NCBI GenBank assembly: GCA_963797475.1
Contig: CAWCPR010000001.1
Coordinates: forward strand, 1,550,001 to 1,614,000
DNA from: CAWCPR01 sp963797475
GTDB taxonomy: Bacteria > Chloroflexota > Anaerolineae > Anaerolineales > UBA4823
Direction: 5' to 3'
Length of the DNA stretch: 64,000 nucleotides
The translations under genes were made by a program, and so were the position numbers. Shown here in pieces: positions 25,659-34,267 of the stretch. Under the pieces are notes generated by a model. The model did no database searches. It saw nothing but the letters and a program-made list of their open reading frames with translations, and was not told the DNA's origin. Numbering within the stretch: position 1 is the stretch's first letter; the number at the start of each line of letters is the position of its first letter.

Positions 25659-27173
25659 GTGAAGCCCTCCAGGCCGTTGATTCTGCACCCTTTTCTCTTC
25701 GGCGTGTACCCGGCGATTGCCCTTTTGGCTTATAACATCGAAGAGATCCAAATTAGCGAGGCGGTCCGCTCTTTGATCTTCTCCTTATTAGGGGCAGTCG
25801 CGATTTTGTTATTGGCCAGGCTGGCCTTGCGTGAATGGCACAAGGCGGCTTTCGCCACAACCTTGCTCCTGGGCCTATTTTTCACTTACGGGCACGTCTA
25901 CAATTTTCTGGAACCGCTCAGCCTGATGGGGATGCAAATCGGCAGACATCGCTTGCTCATCCCACTCTGGCTTGGGTTGTCCCTCCTGGGCCTGTGGTGG
26001 ATCACGAGAAAAGGGCGAAATTTTCAGGGTTTCACCCGGCCGCTTAATATCATCGCCGCAATTGCGCTCATCTTTCCCCTGGCCCAGCTCGGTCTCTTTG
26101 GTTTCCGAACCATAGAAGTAACCTCCCAGGTCACAGCCGGCGTGCAGGAAACTTCCCGCTTGCGCCTGCCGCAAAACCAACCTGCTCCGGATATTTACTA
26201 CATCATCCTGGACGGTTATTCGCGGGACGACATGCTGGCGAAATTTTACGACCTGGACAACAAGCCATTCTTAAACCAGTTGGAAGCGCTCGGTTTTTAT
26301 GTGGCCCGCTGCGCCCAAAGCAATTACGCCCAAACCCAGCTTTCGTTGAGCTCCTCGCTAAATTACAACTATCTGGATGCGCTCGACCCGCGCTACACCC
26401 CCGGGAACACCAGCCGGGTGGGCCTGCCGGATCTGATCCAACACAGCGCCGTCCGCAGCGCCCTGGAAGGCCTGGGGTATTACACAGTGGCCTTCGCCAC
26501 CGGCTTTGATGCCACCCAGCTTACGGATGCGAAGCAATTCCTCTCAGCCAGGCAAGAAACAGGGCCGAACGACTTCGAGAACTTATTCCTTAGAACGACG
26601 GCTGCCCGAGTTTTGATGGAAGGCGTTGCGTTCTTAAATGTCAAACCGGATTGGGAAGCGCGCGACCAGGCCCACCGGGAACAGGTTCTCTTCACCCTCT
26701 CAGAGCTGCGCCAAATGCCCGAGCTGCCTGGCCCCAAGTTCGTCTTCGCCCATATCGTTATCCCGCATTGGCCGCACGTATTCGGCCCCAATGGGGAGCC
26801 GGTCCACGTGCACCCGGACTCGGTCACCGGCTATCGCAACCAGGTGATTTATATCAACAAGCAAATCCTGCCGATCCTTTCCGATATTATTTCCAGGTCA
26901 GCCACCCCACCCGTCATTGTCATCCAGGGCGATCATGGCGCGGTTATTGAGTCGCCCCAAATCAGAATGCCCATCCTGAACGCGTATTATTTACCTGGTG
27001 GCGACCAGACGCTGTATGAAAGCATTTCCCCGGTAAACAGCTTCCGCCTGATCTTAGATCATTATTTCGGCGACAATTTATCTTTTTTGCAAGACACCAG
27101 CTACTATTCAATCTACGCCGACCCATTTAATTTCCAGGTCGTTCCGAACGAACGCCCGGGCTGCCAGGGTTGA
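25659..27173 (+). CDS. Membrane-anchored sulfatase/alkaline-phosphatase-like hydrolase
   Basis: Likely an extracytoplasmic phospho- or sulfo-group hydrolase or transferase modifying a surface polymer. GTG start at 25659, directly after the methyltransferase stop. The first ~170 residues contain four or five spans (LHPFLFGVYPAIALLAYNIE onward), then the alkaline-phosphatase-superfamily domain begins PDIYYIILDGYSRDDML at about 178. The second metal-site region is VIVIQGDHGAVIE near 420. A Ser/Thr nucleophile in the QTQLSLSSSLN segment is likely but I cannot fix it. It ends the YLDPGSGS-methyltransferase-hydrolase trio; similar trios occur in other surface-glycan loci. Confidence 0.78.
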   Translation: MKPSRPLILHPFLFGVYPAIALLAYNIEEIQISEAVRSLIFSLLGAVAILLLARLALREWHKAAFATTLLLGLFFTYGHVYNFLEPLSLMGMQIGRHRLLIPLWLGLSLLGLWWITRKGRNFQGFTRPLNIIAAIALIFPLAQLGLFGFRTIEVTSQVTAGVQETSRLRLPQNQPAPDIYYIILDGYSRDDMLAKFYDLDNKPFLNQLEALGFYVARCAQSNYAQTQLSLSSSLNYNYLDALDPRYTPGNTSRVGLPDLIQHSAVRSALEGLGYYTVAFATGFDATQLTDAKQFLSARQETGPNDFENLFLRTTAARVLMEGVAFLNVKPDWEARDQAHREQVLFTLSELRQMPELPGPKFVFAHIVIPHWPHVFGPNGEPVHVHPDSVTGYRNQVIYINKQILPILSDIISRSATPPVIVIQGDHGAVIESPQIRMPILNAYYLPGGDQTLYESISPVNSFRLILDHYFGDNLSFLQDTSYYSIYADPFNFQVVPNERPGCQG

Positions 27174-27180
27174 TTATCCC

Positions 27181-28699
27181 ATGAAAACCCAGATTATCCG
27201 TCTGGAACCACACGACGACATTATCTCCGCCCGAGACAAGATGGGCTGGGGTCAAACCGGGCGTATCTTACTGGTCTGGCCGGAGCGCGCCAGCATCCTG
27301 AACCGCCGCCTGGACCTGGTGCTACTGCAGCGGCACAGCGTTAAGTTGGGGGCGCAGTTGGCGTTGGTAACAAACGACTCGCAAGTGCGCGCAAACGCTC
27401 GCGAATTGGCCATTCCCCTTTTTAAGTCTCCGCCGGGCCCAAAGCGCCCACTGGCGCGTGCCGCGCCGCTTCCGGCAACAGAAACTGCCAGTGGACCTGG
27501 AGAAGAAGTTCCAATCGGGCGAAAGGCTGCAGCAAGCCAGGCAGCATTTCAAACAAAACAGTGGGGCGCGCAAACAACCTGCCATCCTCCGCCTGGCTTT
27601 CTTCACGATCGCCGTGTTGGCCTTCCTCTCAATAGGGGCCGTCCTGCTGCCCAGTGCAAGCGTGAACCTCGAACCGCAATCCAAAGAGCAGGAAGTCACA
27701 CTGGATGTGCGCGCCGGCCCGGAATTCGAGACTTTCAGCCTTTCCGGGGCAATACCGGTCTACACCACTTCGGTGATCGTAGAAGGCCGGGATTCGATCC
27801 CTGCCACCGGCAAAGTGAGGATCCCCGACCAGGCTGCCATTGGGCGGGTGATTTTCACCAATCTGACCGACCAGCCTGTCTTGATCCCCGCCGGCACGAT
27901 CGTGCGCAACAGCGCCGATGAGACCATCCGCTTTGGCACAAACCAGACCGCGACGATAGCTTCCGGTTCAGGCGTCACTTTGACGCTCACCTCCCGCTGC
28001 CTGACCCCTGGCCTGGGCGGTAACCTCTCAAGCGGGCGCATCAATGCCATCGAAGGGCCATTGGGGATGCAGTTAACGGTCACCAATCCGCAACCGATGC
28101 GCGGCGGCAGCGAGAAGACGACCACCGGCCCCAGCATAGCAGATCAAAATCGATTGAAGGCGCAGCTTATCGACTCACTGCAGAAGACAGCCCTGGACGA
28201 GCTGCAAGGGGGCCTGGCGCCCGGCGACCAACTACTCCCAAAAACGCTGTCTTTCGTAAGGACGCTGGACGAGACTTTTGACCCTGCAGCTTCCCAACCT
28301 GCGGATGTCCTCAGTCTCAGCCTGCGCCTGGAATTTGAAGCCCAAATCGCCCAAGCCGGCGACATCCGCAGCCTGGCCGTCGCAGCGCTGGACGCCAATC
28401 TGCCGCAAGGTTTTGCCCCACAAACCGATACGCTGGAGCTAGAAAACCTTTCTACGCCAACCCAGACTGGCGGAGACGCCCGTTGGAAAGTCCGCGCCCG
28501 GCGACAAGTCTTCGCCCAGGTGCCCGACGTTCAGGCGATAAAATTATCCCTGGGATTATCTCCAGCGGACGCCGTGCTGCGCCTTTCAGAAGCTTTGCCG
28601 CTGAAAGCTCCACCCCGCATCCTGCTCAGCCCGGACTGGTGGCCGCGCCTGCCGGTCCTCCCCTTCCGAATCCGGGTTGTTTCAGAGCTCACACCCTGA
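27181..28699 (+). pseudogene. Baseplate J/gp47-like membrane protein with apparent frameshift
   Basis: The N-terminal ~80 residues (HDDIISARDKMGWGQTGRIL, LDLVLLQRHSVKLGAQLALV, ANARELAIPLFKS) form a cytoplasmic domain. After a basic linker (AHWRVPRRFRQQ) and one span (RLAFFTIAVLAFLSIGAVLL) the C-terminal ~350 residues resemble the baseplate-J domain: PATGKVRIPD, GTIVRNSADETIRFGTNQTA, GSGVTLTLTS, PGLGGNLSSGRINAIEGPLG, VTNPQPMRGGSE. The first frame runs to 27921 with a low-complexity tail; the real continuation is in the next frame from about 27430. One extra base (or a two-base loss) in the TCTCC stretch near 27426-27432 would unite both into about 506 residues. No phage genes are nearby. Confidence 0.72.
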
Positions 28700-28736
28700 G
28701 GCGGCCACGGTTTCAAGAATTCCCCAGTGCAGTTCG

Positions 28737-29168
28737 ATGAGAGTCCTCGCCATTGACCCTGGTGAAAAGAATCTGGGCATCGCTTTGAGCGATCCCAGTG
28801 GTACGATCGCCAATCCGCTGACGGTGATCAAACACGTCTCGCGCCAGATCGATGCGGCAGCCATCGCCCAACTAGCCCGTGAGCACGAAGCCGGGTTAAT
28901 CGTCGTCGGCCAATCGCTCGACGACGAAAATGAACCCACATTGCAAGGCCGGCGGGCGGCTAAGCTGGCGGCATCTATCCGCAGCCAAACCGAGCTGCCC
29001 GTCAGGCTGTGGGATGAGAGCGGCAGCACCCAGGCGGCTCGCCGGGCGCGCATCGCCATGGGCTCGTCCCGGCGTAAACGGCGTGGGCATCTGGATGACC
29101 TGGCGGCTACTTTCATCTTGCAATCCTACTTAAATGCAAATCCATCCCACCCCGGACGCGGGTTTTAA
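28737..29168 (+). CDS. ruvX: Putative pre-16S rRNA nuclease / Holliday junction resolvase, YqgF family
   Basis: RNase H-fold protein implicated in 16S rRNA 5' maturation. The ATG at 28737 gives 143 residues starting MRVLAIDPGEKNLGIALSDP, the hallmark N-terminus with the first catalytic Asp; VVGQSLDDENEPTLQGRRA and LWDESGSTQAARRA (second acidic site) and HLDDLAATFILQSYL (last Asp) follow. An upstream in-frame codon at 28677 would overlap the previous gene. It is followed by mltG after about 40 bases, a common bacterial order. Confidence 0.9.
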   Translation: MRVLAIDPGEKNLGIALSDPSGTIANPLTVIKHVSRQIDAAAIAQLAREHEAGLIVVGQSLDDENEPTLQGRRAAKLAASIRSQTELPVRLWDESGSTQAARRARIAMGSSRRKRRGHLDDLAATFILQSYLNANPSHPGRGF

Positions 29169-29205
29169 AGCAAGCGAAAGCTATCTATTCCAGCGCTGAA
29201 ACGCG

Positions 29206-30462
29206 TTGTCTTCATCTGCTTATAACAAAAACAATTCCGCAAAAAACCGTTCTGGGAAAGAGATCGTTCCGGGAAAGAAAACGTTCCGAGAAGAAAACCA
29301 AATCGTGGAAAAAACCGTACCTGTTAAAAAATCACGCACATGCATGACAGTGCTTATCCTGAGTTTCATCATCGTTTTGTGCCTCGGGGGAACTTCGAGC
29401 GCATGGATTATGTTCAAGCTGCCTGATCAGACCGAGAAAATTTTTGGACCCCCTGCCCCGGGCCTGGGAACAGTCCAGCGGTTTTATCTCTCTGCGCGCC
29501 TCTTTCTGCAAGCCAATGATCTGACCCTGCCGCATGATGTTTACGGCGCCAAGCATCCGTTCGCGATATCTCTGGGGGAACCCACGATCACGATTGCGGA
29601 GCGCCTGGAATCGCAAGGGTTCATCTCGAACGCCGAAGCGTTTCGCAATTTCCTGATGTACTCCGGGATGGATACCACCCTGCAGGCCGGCGACTATGAG
29701 CTAAGCCCAGGCATGACGGCCCTCGAAATTGCCCATGCGCTGCAAGACGCCACGCCCGCCGATGTTATGTTTCATATTTTGCCCGGCTGGCGCATCGAAG
29801 AGGTCGCCGCGGCGCTGCCCACCTCTGGATTAAACATCACGCCGCAGGATTTCGAACAGGCGGCAGCCAACCCGCCTGAAGGGTCCGGATTCCGGAGCGA
29901 GCTGCCGCCCGGCGCTTCCCTGGAAGGCTTCCTCTATCCGGACGCATATACACTGCCGCGTGATACCACGCTAAACGAGTTGATCGACCAGTTATGGCAG
30001 GGTTTCGACGCTCATGTGGACAGCGATCTGCGCCAGGGATTCGAGCGCCAGGAATTAAGCCTCTTTCAAGCTGTGACGCTGGCTTCGATCGTCGAGCGCG
30101 AAGCCGTGGTTGACGAGGAGATGCCGCTGATCGCCTCCGTATTTCTCAACCGCCTGGCAGCCGGGCTCAAGCTGGATTCCGACCCGACCGTGCAGTACGC
30201 CCTGGGATATAACCAGGATCAAAAAACCTGGTGGACCAACCCGGTCAGCCTGGACGACTTGCAATTCGATTCTCTCTATAACACGTACCTGTACCCGGGC
30301 CTGCCGCCCGGCCCGATCGCCAACCCAGGGCTGGACGCCTTGATAGCCGTCGCTTTCCCGGATCAGACGCCTTATTACTACTTTCGGGCCGCCTGTGATG
30401 GCTCAGGCCGGCACGTCTTCGCCGAGACCTTCGAAGAGCACGTCGCCAACGAATGCCGCTGA
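29206..30462 (+). CDS. mltG: Endolytic murein transglycosylase MltG (YceG family)
   Basis: Inner-membrane lytic transglycosylase that cleaves nascent peptidoglycan strands. One span near residues 47-68 (MTVLILSFIIVLCLGGTSSA); a LysM-like region (ITIAERLESQGFISNAEAFR, GDYELSPGMTALEIA); then the catalytic core LEGFLYPDAYTLPRD, SIVEREAVVDEEMPLIASVF with the catalytic Glu, LDSDPTVQYALG and YNTYLYPGLPPGPIANPG. The TTG start at 29206 has no good ribosome site; ATG 29344, at the span, is the alternative, but family members normally keep a charged cytoplasmic tail like the Lys/Asn-rich one here. The tail DNA has short imperfect repeats around CGTTCCGGGAAAG. Confidence 0.92.
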   Translation: MSSSAYNKNNSAKNRSGKEIVPGKKTFREENQIVEKTVPVKKSRTCMTVLILSFIIVLCLGGTSSAWIMFKLPDQTEKIFGPPAPGLGTVQRFYLSARLFLQANDLTLPHDVYGAKHPFAISLGEPTITIAERLESQGFISNAEAFRNFLMYSGMDTTLQAGDYELSPGMTALEIAHALQDATPADVMFHILPGWRIEEVAAALPTSGLNITPQDFEQAAANPPEGSGFRSELPPGASLEGFLYPDAYTLPRDTTLNELIDQLWQGFDAHVDSDLRQGFERQELSLFQAVTLASIVEREAVVDEEMPLIASVFLNRLAAGLKLDSDPTVQYALGYNQDQKTWWTNPVSLDDLQFDSLYNTYLYPGLPPGPIANPGLDALIAVAFPDQTPYYYFRAACDGSGRHVFAETFEEHVANECR

Positions 30463-30554
30463 GTAGTCCCCGAGATGAACCAAAATCAGCACCTCTCGAT
30501 ATTAATTATGGGGTAATCCTGGTGCCCATGCTTCTTTTAACGATTGGTATTCTC

Positions 30555-31649
30555 ATGAAAACAAATCATCTCGCCCTCCCTTTCCTGGCTTTTCTTTTCC
30601 TTAGCAGTTGTTCGACTTCCACCCCGACTGCCTCATTGCCTTCCACAAAAGCTCCGGTCGGAACCAGCACGGCTACCAACCCGCCGGCCTCGCCCACGGT
30701 CCCGCCGGCGCCAACGCCGTCTCCCACTGCGAAAAAGGCCGCCGGACAGCCGCCCCCGGGCTGCGTCGAAGCCGATCTGGTCTACGACCCGCAGCTACAG
30801 CACGTGCTGCTGGTGAATTGCTTTTCACAGACCAGCTCTCAAAACCAGACGGTCGTTATATGGAGCTGGAATGGTCAATCCTGGGACGTAGTGGACGATC
30901 AAGGCCCTGAAGGGCGGCTCGTCACCGGGGCCGCCTATGATGTCAAACGCGGCGTCCTCGTTCTCTACGGAGGCCAGCCGCTCACTTCCACGAGATGCAC
31001 CCGGGACACCTGGGAGTGGGACCACCAGGGCTGGGCGAAGAAAGATGCGAACAGCCCCGCGCCTTGCGACCATTTTAAAATGGTGTATTCTGCCGCACAG
31101 GAGGCCGTCCTGCTTTTCGGCGGGCAGGATGAGCAGCAGCGGCTCCTGGACGAGACCTGGAACTGGGACGGGCAGGTCTGGCAGAAGGTGAGCGATTCTG
31201 GACCTGCCAGCCGGGCGCACTTTGGTTTTGTCTACGATAACCGCCACGAACAGGCGCTGCTGTATGGCGGCTTCACCGGAAATGTCTACGATGATTTCTG
31301 GTCCTGGAGGGACGGCGCCTGGCAGCAGATTCATTTGCCCGGGCCGGGGAAACGCTCCCATTTGGGAATGGCGTTTGATGAAGAGTCCGGAGTTCTGCTG
31401 ATCTTTGGCGGGGCGAAAGGCGGCTCTACACTCTCGTCCCTCACCGACGAGACCTGGGTCTTAAATAACGGCGCCTGGTCTCAACAACCGGGCCCGGCGC
31501 CATCGCCGCGCGGTTCACCGGCGATGGCCTACGATCCTGAGCGGAAGCGGATCGTTTTATACGGGGGGTTCCCTGCGGACCAGCAAGAACTGGCGGACAC
31601 CTGGGAATGGGACGGACAGGCGTGGGCCTGCCTGGCCAACTGCCTGTAG
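30555..31649 (+). CDS. Kelch-repeat lipoprotein
   Basis: Exported lipoprotein predicted to form a kelch beta-propeller, usually a protein- or carbohydrate-binding scaffold. The start chosen is ATG 30555, opening MKTNHLALPFLAFLFLSSC with lipobox LSSC at about 16-19; a Thr/Pro/Ser-rich linker follows to about residue 60. About five repeats carry the pattern (W)xWDGQxW...GPxxR...AYDxxxxxxVLYGG, for example VLVLYGGQPL, AVLLFGGQDE, ALLYGGFTG, VLLIFGGAKG and IVLYGGFPA. The in-frame codon at 30453 overlaps the mltG end and would add a non-signal sequence, so it was rejected. It is followed by an AT-richer, apparently acquired segment with a toxin-antitoxin pair. Confidence 0.82.
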   Translation: MKTNHLALPFLAFLFLSSCSTSTPTASLPSTKAPVGTSTATNPPASPTVPPAPTPSPTAKKAAGQPPPGCVEADLVYDPQLQHVLLVNCFSQTSSQNQTVVIWSWNGQSWDVVDDQGPEGRLVTGAAYDVKRGVLVLYGGQPLTSTRCTRDTWEWDHQGWAKKDANSPAPCDHFKMVYSAAQEAVLLFGGQDEQQRLLDETWNWDGQVWQKVSDSGPASRAHFGFVYDNRHEQALLYGGFTGNVYDDFWSWRDGAWQQIHLPGPGKRSHLGMAFDEESGVLLIFGGAKGGSTLSSLTDETWVLNNGAWSQQPGPAPSPRGSPAMAYDPERKRIVLYGGFPADQQELADTWEWDGQAWACLANCL

Positions 31650-31774
31650 AGTCGATCAAGCAACAACCAAAGGGTGAGGTCGAGGAACTGGATCCCAATT
31701 ATCGCCAATACAAGCGCAATAGCACTAGAGGTAAATATTTGAGAGCCGACAAGGCGACTCTTTCGCTTTTTCGT

Positions 31775-31802
31775 TTTACCAAGAAGTAGATACAGGTATA
31801 AT
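31775..31802 (+). promoter_or_regulatory. Promoter of the BrnT/BrnA operon
   Basis: TTTACC (31775-31780), 16-base spacer, perfect TATAAT (31797-31802). Transcription would start near 31809, after the ATG at 31801 and before the GGAG at 31810, which helps choose the GTG at 31819 as the toxin start. Confidence 0.55.
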
Positions 31803-31818
31803 GGTGGTAGGAGCCACT

Positions 31819-32100
31819 GTGAAGTCCAATTTTGAATGGGACCCTGATAAAGCAGAAAAGAATATTTCCAAGCACGATGTTGATTTCGATGAAGCGAGTT
31901 CTGTTTTTGATGACCCCATGTTCATCACTTTTCTCGACGAAGAACACTCTATCAATGAGGAACGCTATATCACAATTGGCTTGTCTAACGAGGGGCGACT
32001 TTTATTGGTAGCGTACGCCGAGCGAAATGATCGTATCCGCATTATTAGTGCGAGAAAGGCGACGAAAAATGAAGAAAAATTCTATCAAGAAGCAGGATGA
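31819..32100 (+). CDS. brnT: BrnT-family ribonuclease toxin
   Basis: Type II toxin with an RNase fold that blocks translation. The GTG at 31819, six bases behind GGAG, gives a 93-residue protein of typical length beginning MKSNFEWDPDKAEKNISKHD, the family signature. VDFDEASSVFDDP, the ERYITIGLS strand and the IRIISARKATKNEEKFY C-terminus (R-x2-SAR motif) are all present. The ATG at 31801 lies within the likely -10 box and is less plausible. The antitoxin overlaps by 32 bases. G+C of this segment is visibly lower than its flanks, consistent with transfer. Confidence 0.9.
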   Translation: MKSNFEWDPDKAEKNISKHDVDFDEASSVFDDPMFITFLDEEHSINEERYITIGLSNEGRLLLVAYAERNDRIRIISARKATKNEEKFYQEAG

Positions 32101-32296
32101 TTATGAACTGCGAGAGGAATACGACCTCTCAAAAATGGCCATTCTGCCCAAAGGACGATTTGACCCGAAGCGCAGAATTGGCACGAACGTTGTCGTTCTC
32201 GAACCAGAGATTGCTAAGGCATTTCCAAATGACGAGGCTGTCAATGAAGCTCTGCGTTTGGTATTGAAAGCCTCAAAAATCCCACACAGTTCGTAG
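32069..32296 (+). CDS. brnA: BrnA-like antitoxin
   Basis: Partner of the upstream BrnT; such antitoxins neutralise the toxin and autorepress the operon through a ribbon-helix-helix domain. ATG 32069 gives 75 residues: a basic, charged N-terminus (KKNSIKKQDDYELREEYDLS), MAILPKGRFDPKRR, then the dimerising C-terminus (VVVLEPEIAKAFPNDEAVNEALRLVLK split by a turn). The arrangement toxin-first with overlapping antitoxin is the canonical BrnTA order. CopG-like antitoxins of the same group are the alternative label. Confidence 0.82.
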   Translation: MKKNSIKKQDDYELREEYDLSKMAILPKGRFDPKRRIGTNVVVLEPEIAKAFPNDEAVNEALRLVLKASKIPHSS

Positions 32297-32379
32297 ATCA
32301 TATCTCTCGATACTCCAGAGGGCGTTTACCCGTAGGCATTTACATATTATCAGGATTATACTGAAGTCTATTTTACTTT

Positions 32380-32742
32380 TCACTCCCCGAGCATGCCGAA
32401 CCGGCAATCGATGCTCAGTTCCAGGCTTCCAGACGATTGGTCTTCCAACCCTGCATGACAGAACTTATTATGGGGCATGGTCTCCAGCAGCTTCGCACCC
32501 GCAATATACCAGCGCCCACCTACCTTTACCAGGGTTAGTTCGGAGGTGACGCCCGGGCTTTTTTCGATGGCTTTAGCCACATCACCTTCAATCGTGACCG
32601 ACGTGATATCGGTTTCAAAGAATTCTGGTGGGAGAAAAGCCGGGTTAGGACCCCGATTGGATACGATTACCAGGTCGGTGTTCGGCAAGGGGGTCGAAGT
32701 TGGTTCCGGAAAACTGCAAAGAGGCAGCGAGCCGCAGGCTCT
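32380..32742 (-). pseudogene. 5'-truncated lipoprotein remnant
   Basis: On the minus strand the frame is open from a stop at 32743-32745 to 32380. It reads ACGSLPLCSFPEPTSTPLPN and then TDLVIVSNRGPNPAF..., that is, it starts within what looks like a lipobox and Pro/Thr linker but has no start codon or signal peptide upstream; the only start in frame is a TTG inside the linker (32688). The C-terminal part (VTSELTLVKVGGRWYIAG) resembles small exported domains of the DUF4878/NTF2-like kind. So the gene probably lost its 5' end, perhaps when the neighbouring segment was inserted. Function unknown. Confidence 0.45.
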
Positions 32743-32794
32743 TTAAATAACTTCGACAGCTCATCTTCTTATAATTATATAGTCAAATACATCT

Positions 32795-32826
32795 CAGGAT
32801 AGAATTACTCTGATTAATCTATCCTG
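32795..32826. promoter_or_regulatory. Inverted repeat upstream of the sugar dehydrogenase gene
   Basis: CAGGATAGA (32795-32803) and TCTATCCTG (32818-32826) form a perfect nine-base inverted repeat with a 14-base centre, 71 bases before the ATG at 32898. No T tract on either side, so more likely a binding site or leader hairpin than a terminator. Confidence 0.35.
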
Positions 32827-32897
32827 GGCTTGGGACAGGATTTCACATTAAACTGATTTTTCAATCGCTAAAGAAGAACGCAGGGAGGATCATAGAA

Positions 32898-34267
32898 ATG
32901 AACCGTTCGAAACCATTTTGGGTTTTCCCACTTTTTCTTGCGCTCGCCATTGGGCTCTCCCTTTTGGGAGAAGCGCTCTTCCACAAGCCCGGAATCGCCG
33001 TGGGTGCAACCCTGCGAGACGCGGCTCAACCCACCATCCCCTGGCCGAATATCTCCCTGAACCTCGTCACCAACCAGGTCAACGCGCCGGTTTACGTGAC
33101 CAACGCAGGGGACGGCAGCGGGCGCCTGTTCATCGTCGAGCAGCCTGGATTGATCCACATCTACCAAAATGGGGACCTGGAAAATACGCCCTTCCTGGAT
33201 ATCCAGGGCCGCGTCCTGTATGGAGGCGAGCGCGGTCTCTTGAGCATGGCTTTTCCACCTGGCTATCCTTCCAAGGGGTATTTCTATGTCTACTACACCA
33301 AGAACAACGGGAACAACGTGGTCTCTCGCTTCCACCTGACGCCGAACCCTAATATCGCCGACCCGGACAGCGAAGAGACCATTTTGACCCTAAACCACCC
33401 GAACTCATGATAACCACAACGGCGGGCAGCTCGCTTTTGGCTCCGATGGTTACCTCTATATTGGGACGGGCGACGGAGGCGGCGGGGGCGACCCCTCCGG
33501 CAATGCGCAAAACCCCGCAGCCTTGCTTGGCAAACTGCTGCGCATCGATGTGGAGATCTATGGGACGTACCCGCTCAGCGGAACGGTGGCTACTTTCATT
33601 CCAATGGCAATGACGGCTAACGACCCCGCTCATGCCGCCAGCTTATATAAAATCCCGCCCTCCAACCCGTTCGTGGGGGTCAGCGGCTACCGGGCAGAAA
33701 TCTGGGCGCTCGGCTTGCGCAACCCCTGGCGCTACGCTTTTGACCGCCTGACCCATGACTTGTATATCGGCGACGTTGGGCAAAACATGGTTGAAGAAAT
33801 TGATTTTCAACCCGCTTCCAGTCCCGGGCGGAGAAAATTACGGTTGGAATATTCTCGAAGGCACGCATTGTTACCCACCTTCTACCGGGTGTACGCCCCC
33901 AGGCAATTATTCGCCGCCCGTTACTGAGTATGAGCACGGGCCTAACGACTCAACCGGTTGCTCGGTCACCGGCGGGTTCGTCTACCGTGGCAGCCAATAT
34001 CCCGGCATGCAGGGGATTTATTTTTACTCGGACTACTGCAAAGGGGAAATCTGGGGTTTGCAGCGGGTCTCCGGCTCGTGGCAAAGCCAACTGCTTACCG
34101 ATACTAACCTGAGCATCACCAGCTACGGGCAGGACGAAAATGGCGAGCTCTACCTGGCGAGCACCTCAGGCGTTTACCAGCATGATGGAGAACCCGTAAG
34201 GAGAACGAAAGAGCGCTCGGCCCCTATTTCAGGATGTAATAGGTCGCTTTCTTATCGCCTACCTTGA
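32898..34267 (+). pseudogene. PQQ-dependent sugar dehydrogenase (sorbosone/GSDH type), two apparent frameshifts
   Basis: Exported quinoprotein of the soluble glucose/sorbosone dehydrogenase fold that oxidises sugars outside the cytoplasm. Signal peptide at the N-terminus (WVFPLFLALAIGLSLLGEA), AGGAGG site before ATG 32898. Fragment 1 ends in TLNHPNS* at 33410; the continuation HDNHNGGQLAFGSDGYLYIG is in the next frame (extra base near 33405). Fragment 2 reads through NPWRYAFDRLTHDLYIGDVG and loses frame after PASSPG; GENYGWNILEG continues in the third frame (extra base near 33827-33831). The C-terminus after LASTSGVYQH is not typical and overlaps the convergent gene by 44 bases. Joined length fits the family, which has a paralogue at the right end of the window. 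Confidence 0.82.

Noticed and set aside
27433..27921. C-terminal part of the frame 27181-27921
   Set aside because: After about codon 85 the translation becomes Pro/Ala/Arg/Gln-rich and unrelated to the family; the true continuation is in the next frame.
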